NCBI GenBank assembly: GCA_965652545.1
Contig: CBFGWV010000153.1
Span: 1 to 11,558, forward strand
Direction of reading: 5' to 3'
DNA length: 11,558 nucleotides
Source: CBFGWV01 sp965652545
GTDB lineage: Bacteria; Pseudomonadota; Gammaproteobacteria; Competibacterales; Competibacteraceae
In this document: positions 7,801-11,558 of the stretch, piece after piece
Layout of the letters: each line of letters opens with the position of its first letter
Numbering within the stretch: position 1 is the first letter of the stretch
Program-made: the position numbers and the translations under genes
The notes under the pieces: model-generated
What the model saw: only the letters and a program-made list of their open reading frames with translations
Database searches by the model: none
What the model was told of the DNA's origin: nothing

Positions 7801-10025
7801 ATCCGCTGTGGTATGCGGCGAAGTACGGCTCCACCCAGCCGGCGGATGTTGGTCCGGGTGATACGGCGTCTACCTACTTCTTGGTGACCAACGCCAGTAC
7901 GCTGAGCGCGCAGTTGGGCAAAGCCTTCAAGCAAATTCTTCAGTTGGCTGAAGCATCTACGGCAACCGTGGCCGAGTCACCGGAGCTACGCGACGGTAGC
8001 TTGATCTACAAGAGCACCTTCAACTCGCAGGATTGGACGGGCGATGTCATCGGTTATGAGCTCATTCCCGATCCTGAAGATCCTGCTGCCCCATCGGTGG
8101 CGATAGAGCGTTGGAGAGCCAGCGAGGAATTGCCGGCGCATGGGAGTCGTTTGGTTTGGACCTGGGACAGGCACGCCAGTCCTTCTGCCAAAGTACGGTT
8201 CTCGGATCCCGATGATTTGTCGGATCCTCTCAAACAGGAGCTGTTCAGCAGCGCAGCGATCGTCGGGTCGGACCTGTTCCCGGATTTGACCGATGCCGAT
8301 CCGGATGGATCCGATTATCGGGACGCGCTGCGCCGTCTGATTGAGTATTTGTTGGGTAGTGAAGAGTTTGAAGACGAGGACGACGGCCTGTTCCGGTCGC
8401 GTGGCTCAAAGATTGGGGATATCATCACGTCTCGTCCAGTTGTTGATTCGCTGCAGGTGTTCGACTGGTTCAAGGTTGAGCCAGAGGATTCCTACGCAAC
8501 ATTTGTCGAATCGAAGGCCTCGCGTAATCCGGAGCGGACATTGTATATCGGCTCCAACGGCGGAATGTTGCATGCGTTCGACGGCACCGAGTCGGGTGGT
8601 AACGAGTTGTTCGCTTACATTCCAAGTGCAGTCTTTGGAAAGCTGGCACTCTTGGCCGATCCTGAGTACACACACCAATACTATGTGGACGCTTCGCCAG
8701 TATTGGGAGATGCGCAGCTTTCAGGTTCCTGGGCGACGGTGCTTGTCGGGTCTACCGGGGCAGGTGGGCGTGGTATTTATGCTTTGGACGTGACAACGCC
8801 GAACCCAGGTAGTGCTGGGCCTGGCGTCTTGTGGGATATCAATACATCGACCGGTCCAGAGTTTGCTGAACATCTGGGTTTCGTTATGGGGACTCCGTTG
8901 ATCTATCGAATGGCTGACGATAGCTGGGCGGCGATCTTCGGGAATGGCTACAACAGCGAGAGTCACCAAGCGTCGTTGTATATTGTTCGCTTCGACAAGA
9001 ATGGCGACGGGTCGCTGAACGTCACGCGTTTGGATACCGGTGTCGGTAGTTTGGATAATCCAAACGGGTTGTCGTCCCCCCGTCTTATCCGTGGCACGGA
9101 TGACGACGGCGCGCCGTATGCAGCATTTGTCTATGCGGGCGATTTGCAGGGTAATCTTTGGAAGTTCGACCTTCGAGACGACAGCCCGGAGAACTGGGAA
9201 ATCGTCAACGATGAGCCGATGTTCGTCGCCAGAGATTCCGATGGTGATCCGCAGCCAATCTATTCCCAGCCGGATATCGCTGTGAACCCTGAAGGTGGGC
9301 GCATCGTGTACTTCGGCACCGGGAAGTATTTCGAAATTTCTGACCCAGGGAATCAACAGGTGCAGACGTTCTATGCCGTGCGTGACAGGCAGACTGTTGG
9401 CGAGCCTGCCGACGGCGAGTCAACGTTGTATCGGGACGACCTTCTCTCCCGGTCATTGTCCAGTGCCATCACTAGCGGAAGTCAAGAGGTGCGGAAGATT
9501 GCCGGGGATCGGATGAGTTGGAGCGATTACCATGGTTGGTATATCGATCTTGTCCTGGGTAGCCCGTCTGGCGAACGTGTGATCCAGAACCCGCAAGTTT
9601 TGATTGGTCGGCTTTTCTTTACCAGTTATGAGCCTACGGAGGACCCTTGTGCCGGTGGCGGTATCAATCGTACCTATGTGCTGGATGCGCTGGATGGCAT
9701 GGCGCGCATAAATCTGTCCAAGGTCGACCCCGACAGCGAGTTGGGTGATCTGGCGGGTGACTGCGGTGCGGGAGCCGATGGATGCGGGTCGATCATGGCC
9801 TCGCACGGTGCGCCGATATCGCCACCTGTCATCGTCGTCGATAAACTCTGCGACGGCGTGAAGTGCGGTCGCGAGATCCAGTTGTTGGTCGACGTTCAGC
9901 CTGGAAACCCCGGAGGCGGTGGTGGTACTCCGGTTGCGCTGCCGCCGGAGACTGTGCCCATCGGAGATGTCATCGATGGGCGGGTCTTCTGGCGTCGGAC
10001 CGACGGCGCTGTGTTTACCGAGTGA
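4860..10025 (+). CDS. pilY1: PilY1/PilC-family tip adhesin with a PA14-like insertion
   Basis: Secreted T4P tip protein that promotes pilus extension, adhesion and surface sensing. It has 1721 residues, much longer than P. aeruginosa PilY1 (about 1160). A Sec signal peptide occupies residues 1-29 (MARA/AP cleavage after A29). TTGGGAG eight bases before ATG 4860 supports this start; GTG 4857 and ATG 4824 are alternatives. Blocks in order: the conserved N-terminal region with RDHKLFYEAYND (about 59-70) and calcium-type DLDGDGVLD (73-81); NYLTTSRIDALRKVLYGG; YRVWEWVAIEQPVAGDRC (231-248); a roughly 200-residue insertion with a PA14-like core (313-402); resumption of the common fold at DYNVRVEACV (about 452); and a C-terminal Neisseria PilC-type beta-propeller (PF05567 style) with GDIITSRPVV, TLYIGSNGGMLHAFDG, GRGIYALDV, EF-hand-like DKNGDGSLN (1379-1387) and YFGTGKYFE. 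I saw no von Willebrand A MIDAS motif and no RGD tripeptide. GC is lower (48-55% in sampled lines) than in the flanking genes. Confidence 0.95.
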   Translation: MEWSKSWLRGSLLMASAAALSLTAGMARAAPLEIANAPLFLAGTVAEGIPPMNMLIMGRDHKLFYEAYNDASDLDGDGVLDVGYRPEARDGLAGIDYFGYFDSYKCYLYSGGRFRPSSETSNKRCGGSTWSGDFLNYLTTSRIDALRKVLYGGKRIVDTTDSTVLERAYTPQEAHSWGKEYESEARDGYNISHYTPLSAPDAGTRHLFANTTLLYSGSGEPLLRVLTNSQYRVWEWVAIEQPVAGDRCLHGGSGPTCVTGGGVVRSGHPNNSGEYQALVNEWAVPDQFQGSDSITSVSNSGSNNNPFQANPDDYYLTIISGFIYLPRNGNTNYQFAVDGDDAVEVIVDGVVVAGWYGGHGTCGGCTTHSGTIQRNRGWYPIEFRHEEQTGGDSYQLFARRASGGGDTNWYTVQSSMANDMQIRRSMAGTADGRLNRSFYSLEKTLSGSERTDYNVRVEACVAGLLEPNCQLYPSSHYKPTGLLHEYGEDNRMLFGLITGSYLKNIAGGVLRKPMGSITDEVNTTTGQFANVEGIVHMIDEMRIVDFGKGTYYYHGHLVNNPMSAGTNSANFPDWGNPIAEMMYESLRYFMGKEAATPDFLPTLTAGGKEQVTLRHNIDERTSMDLPVATWDDPYENRPWCAKGAQLVISDVNPSYDTQYVPGSAFSTFSGDVAGLNATSEANAIWAAEHGGGSQQHFIGHVAGSTSDNAPTEKTVTGLGNIRGLSPEEPSKQGGYYSAGVARYAYERDIRSDLDGKQNIETFAVALASPLPKIEIPVGDNIVTVVPFAKSVGGFSINSASTAFQPTNTIVDFYIETFANTDENGSDADPDVNDGRPYIKFRINYEDVEQGADHDMDAIVVYELRVNADDTLSVNLTSEYAAGSIEQHMGYVISGTQRDGLYLEVRDCDTANSGNVDGFGSCLNSGNNPTSVTRYYLDTPPGTIPGQCAASPLPSACNVNLPLSASRTFTPTSSPAATLLENPLWYAAKYGSTQPADVGPGDTASTYFLVTNASTLSAQLGKAFKQILQLAEASTATVAESPELRDGSLIYKSTFNSQDWTGDVIGYELIPDPEDPAAPSVAIERWRASEELPAHGSRLVWTWDRHASPSAKVRFSDPDDLSDPLKQELFSSAAIVGSDLFPDLTDADPDGSDYRDALRRLIEYLLGSEEFEDEDDGLFRSRGSKIGDIITSRPVVDSLQVFDWFKVEPEDSYATFVESKASRNPERTLYIGSNGGMLHAFDGTESGGNELFAYIPSAVFGKLALLADPEYTHQYYVDASPVLGDAQLSGSWATVLVGSTGAGGRGIYALDVTTPNPGSAGPGVLWDINTSTGPEFAEHLGFVMGTPLIYRMADDSWAAIFGNGYNSESHQASLYIVRFDKNGDGSLNVTRLDTGVGSLDNPNGLSSPRLIRGTDDDGAPYAAFVYAGDLQGNLWKFDLRDDSPENWEIVNDEPMFVARDSDGDPQPIYSQPDIAVNPEGGRIVYFGTGKYFEISDPGNQQVQTFYAVRDRQTVGEPADGESTLYRDDLLSRSLSSAITSGSQEVRKIAGDRMSWSDYHGWYIDLVLGSPSGERVIQNPQVLIGRLFFTSYEPTEDPCAGGGINRTYVLDALDGMARINLSKVDPDSELGDLAGDCGAGADGCGSIMASHGAPISPPVIVVDKLCDGVKCGREIQLLVDVQPGNPGGGGGTPVALPPETVPIGDVIDGRVFWRRTDGAVFTE
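5796..6066 (+). other. PA14-like domain core inserted in PilY1
   Basis: PilY1 residues about 313-402 read like a PA14 fold: YYLTIISGFIYLP, then a strand with YQFAVDGDDAVEVIVDG (aspartates and glycine as in the PA14 'DDG...vDG' motif), W, a loop with C362-GG-C365, then GWYPIEFRHEE and YQLFARR. PA14 domains occur in adhesins, glycosidases and toxins and often bind carbohydrate. The assignment was made by motif pattern, not by a profile search. The domain splits the usual PilY1 sequence between the WEWVAIEQPVAG block and the VRVEACV block. Confidence 0.65.
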
Positions 10026-10110
10026 TTTCGGTTCGACCGTGATCGTCAAGAACTTGCGAGGGATGGTGCGGCATCGCATCATCCCTCGATTTTTCGGTGA
10101 GGGTTAGTCC
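10026..10110 (+). other. pilY1-pilE intercistronic region
   Basis: These 85 bases hold a strong hairpin with T-tract (see the separate entry) and the pilE ribosome binding site GGTGAGGG (10097-10103), seven bases before ATG 10111. There is no room for a pilY2 gene, which lies at this place in P. aeruginosa. Confidence 0.75.
10057..10094 (+). terminator. Hairpin plus T-tract between pilY1 and pilE (attenuator-like)
   Basis: Arms 10057-10070 and 10075-10088 pair over 14 base pairs with a single G-U wobble (10066 with 10079) and a four-base loop GCAT; the outer nine pairs, CGAGGGATG against CATCCCTCG, are perfect. It is followed by ATTTTT (10089-10094). This has the form of an intrinsic terminator in the plus direction. 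Only 16 bases separate the T-tract from the pilE ATG, so a promoter cannot fit between them. Partial termination, or a 3'-end/processing hairpin setting the pilY1:pilE ratio, is the likely role. Confidence 0.75.
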
Positions 10111-10569
10111 ATGAAGATGCGTGTAGTTTCCGCTGGAAAAGCAAAGCACACAGCAGGATTTACGCTGATCGAGTTGATGATCGTCGTAGTCATCGTTGCC
10201 ATCCTGGCCGCCATAGCGTACCCGTCGTATCAGAACCAGGTTCAGAAGACACGACGAGCCGAAGCCAAGACGGCACTGAGCAACGTCGCCCAAGCGCTGG
10301 AGCGTTGCTACACACGCTTCAGTGGCTATGACAATGCTGCGTGTGCGACGGCCGGCGATTACACCGCTGGCGGCTTTACGTACTCGGGCGAGAGTCCCAG
10401 CGCAACGAGCAGTTGGTACCAGATTACAGCGGCAATCAACAATCAGTCGTATACGATTACCGCCACCCCCATACGCGCACAGACTTCCGACACCAAATGC
10501 GGTTGGTTCTCGTTGACGCATACAGGGCAGCGAGATACCGAGTTCGGGACAAATGAGGAATGTTGGTAA
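10111..10569 (+). CDS. pilE: Type IV pilus minor pilin PilE
   Basis: Minor pilin made as a prepilin and incorporated into the T4P with PilVWX and PilY1. The 152-residue product has leader MKMRVVSAGKAKHTAG, predicted cleavage at G16/F17, mature +5 glutamate E21, and helix FTLIELMIVVVIVAILAAIAYPSYQ followed by the typical RRAEAKTAL. The C-terminal part has a cysteine pair (in TKCGWFSL and NEECW) that probably closes a pilin D-loop, plus two more cysteines (ERCYTRF, NAACAT). The position at the operon end next to a convergent ispH matches P. aeruginosa PilE, so I call it the minor pilin PilE rather than a major pilin of the same name in Neisseria. No pilA/pilB/pilC/pilD genes are in the window. 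The ribosome binding site GGTGAGGG supports ATG 10111. Confidence 0.92.
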   Translation: MKMRVVSAGKAKHTAGFTLIELMIVVVIVAILAAIAYPSYQNQVQKTRRAEAKTALSNVAQALERCYTRFSGYDNAACATAGDYTAGGFTYSGESPSATSSWYQITAAINNQSYTITATPIRAQTSDTKCGWFSLTHTGQRDTEFGTNEECW

Positions 10570-10583
10570 GAGGGCGTGGGTCT

Positions 10584-11519
10584 TTAGGCCCGCAGCTCGC
10601 GTGGCAGCACGAACACAACGTTCTCCTCCCGCCCTTTCAGCTCATCCACGGTGTTGGCGCCCAGCTCCTCAAGGCGCCCTATGACTTGGCGTACCAGCAC
10701 CTCTGGCGCGGACGCGCCGGCCGTTACGCCGATTATGCTGGTCTCACACAGCCATTGCGGCTGAATATCATCAGGCCCGTCAATCAGGTAGGCTTTGCTG
10801 CCCTCGTTTTCCGCAAGCTCTCTCAGCCTATTTGAATTGGAGCTGTTGCCAGAGCCTACAACGAGAATGACGTCACATTCGCTAGCGAGATCACGCACCG
10901 CATCCTGCCGGTTCTGCGTCGCATAGCAGATATCGTCCTTCTTCGGCCCCTGGATGTCTGGAAACCGCGCCCGTAGCGCATCGATGACTTTGGCGGTGTC
11001 GTCCATGGACAGGGTGGTCTGTGTGACGAACGCCAGCTCTTTGGGGTTCTTGACCTGTAGCGCATCGACGTCGGCTGGTGTCTCGACGAGGTACATCCGC
11101 CCGCCATGGCGGGTGTCGTACTGGCCCATGGTGCCTTCCACCTCCGGGTGCCCCTGGTGCCCGATCAATATGGCCTCGCGCCCGGCGCGGCTGTGGCGGA
11201 CGACTTCCATGTGGACTTTGGTGACCAGCGGGCAAGTGGCGTCGAAGACGCGTAACCCGCGTGCCTTGGCTTCGTCACGCACAGCCTTGGAGACGCCGTG
11301 GGCGCTGAAGATGCAGATGGCGTCTTCGGGGACTTCGTGCAGTTCCTCCACGAACACGGCGCCGCGCTCGCGCAGCCCCTCTACCACGAAGCGGTTATGC
11401 ACCACCTCGTGACGAACGTAGATGGGCGCCCCGAACAGTTCCAGGGCGCGCTCGACGATGCCGATGGCGCGGTCGACACCGGCACAGAAGCCGCGGGGGT
11501 TGGCCAGGCGAACTCGCAT
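10584..11519 (-). CDS. ispH: 4-hydroxy-3-methylbut-2-enyl diphosphate reductase (IspH/LytB)
   Basis: Cytosolic iron-sulphur enzyme, last step of the MEP isoprenoid pathway: reduces HMBPP to isopentenyl and dimethylallyl diphosphate. The 311-residue product is complete. The three cluster cysteines are C12 (PRGFCAG), C96 (DATCPLV) and C198 (DDICYAT). Active-site residues are also present: H41, H74 (SAHGVS), H124 and E126 (HQGHPEVEG), T168, and the S-S-N block in GSGNSSNSNR (224-232), with S271 in TAGASAP. The start ATG at 11517-11519 gives the family-standard N-terminus, although no strong ribosome binding site is visible. It converges on pilE with 14 bases between stop codons. In many gammaproteobacteria fkpB, lspA and ileS lie upstream; that region is outside the window. 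Confidence 0.98.
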   Translation of the reverse strand: MRVRLANPRGFCAGVDRAIGIVERALELFGAPIYVRHEVVHNRFVVEGLRERGAVFVEELHEVPEDAICIFSAHGVSKAVRDEAKARGLRVFDATCPLVTKVHMEVVRHSRAGREAILIGHQGHPEVEGTMGQYDTRHGGRMYLVETPADVDALQVKNPKELAFVTQTTLSMDDTAKVIDALRARFPDIQGPKKDDICYATQNRQDAVRDLASECDVILVVGSGNSSNSNRLRELAENEGSKAYLIDGPDDIQPQWLCETSIIGVTAGASAPEVLVRQVIGRLEELGANTVDELKGREENVVFVLPRELRA

Positions 11520-11558
11520 GGGGAGGGTCCGGCGGGTTGAGAATGAGGGCGTAGTGTA
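11520..11558 (-). other. ispH upstream flank at the window edge
   Basis: Thirty-nine bases upstream of ispH. On the minus strand the first six bases, TACACT, could be a -10 element about 33 bases before the ATG, but the -35 position would lie outside the window. No coding end can be recognised. Confidence 0.2.

Noticed and set aside
10015..10521. Minus-strand frame of 168 codons opposite pilE
   Set aside because: The plus strand encodes a textbook prepilin with a ribosome binding site; the antisense translation shows no motif.
10576..10593. Hairpin GTGGGTC/GGCCCGC between pilE and ispH, considered as a bidirectional terminator
   Set aside because: Seven pairs with two G-U wobbles, no T-tract on either strand, and it overlaps the ispH stop region.
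1..11558. tRNA, rRNA, CRISPR array, insertion sequence, toxin-antitoxin or phage genes
   Set aside because: Coding genes fill nearly the whole window; I saw no cloverleaf, regularly spaced repeats, transposase or terminal inverted repeats.

Overview
The window looks like a chromosomal segment of a high-GC gammaproteobacterium. It carries a type IV pilus (T4P) minor-pilin/tip-adhesin operon, a divergently transcribed AlgZ/AlgR-type two-component system, and a convergent ispH gene. The ispH-pilE neighbourhood and the order prepilin-pilV-pilW-pilX-pilY1-pilE match the Pseudomonas aeruginosa fimU-pilVWXY1Y2E locus. The genus cannot be fixed from the sequence; the protein style fits Chromatiales/Xanthomonadales-like or Pseudomonas-like lineages.

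Layout. Positions 1-731 (minus) hold a LytTR-type response regulator (AlgR-like) whose last few codons lie outside the window. Positions 771-1820 (minus) hold its membrane histidine kinase (AlgZ/FimS-like). A 69-base intergenic region (1821-1889) separates this pair from a rightward operon: a GspH/FimT pseudopilin (1890-2432), pilV (2423-2878), pilW (2883-4061), pilX (4072-4737), a very large pilY1 (4860-10025) and the minor pilin pilE (10111-10569). ispH (10584-11519, minus) closes the window and converges on pilE with a gap of only 14 bases.

How it works together. The minor pilins FimT/FimU, PilV, PilW, PilX and PilE, with PilY1, are known to form the priming complex and tip of type IV pili. 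PilY1 acts as a calcium-responsive adhesin and mechanosensor. In P. aeruginosa the unlinked FimS(AlgZ)/AlgR system activates this operon. Here the two-component genes lie head-to-head with the operon, and the shared intergenic region contains two AlgR-box-like sequences, so local dedicated control is likely. ispH is a housekeeping isoprenoid gene, probably conserved here by synteny.

Points worth a second look: (i) PilY1 carries an inserted PA14-like domain and is about 1721 residues long; (ii) a strong hairpin plus T-tract sits in the pilY1-pilE gap with no room for a promoter after it, which suggests attenuation or RNA processing; (iii) GC content falls from pilV onward compared with the flanking genes; (iv) a G8 tract near the 3' end of algZ would, on loss of one G, extend the kinase to a stop overlapping the algR start; (v) the AlgR-like boxes. 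I saw no tRNA, rRNA, CRISPR array, insertion sequence or defence system, and nothing I would call a wholly new system.
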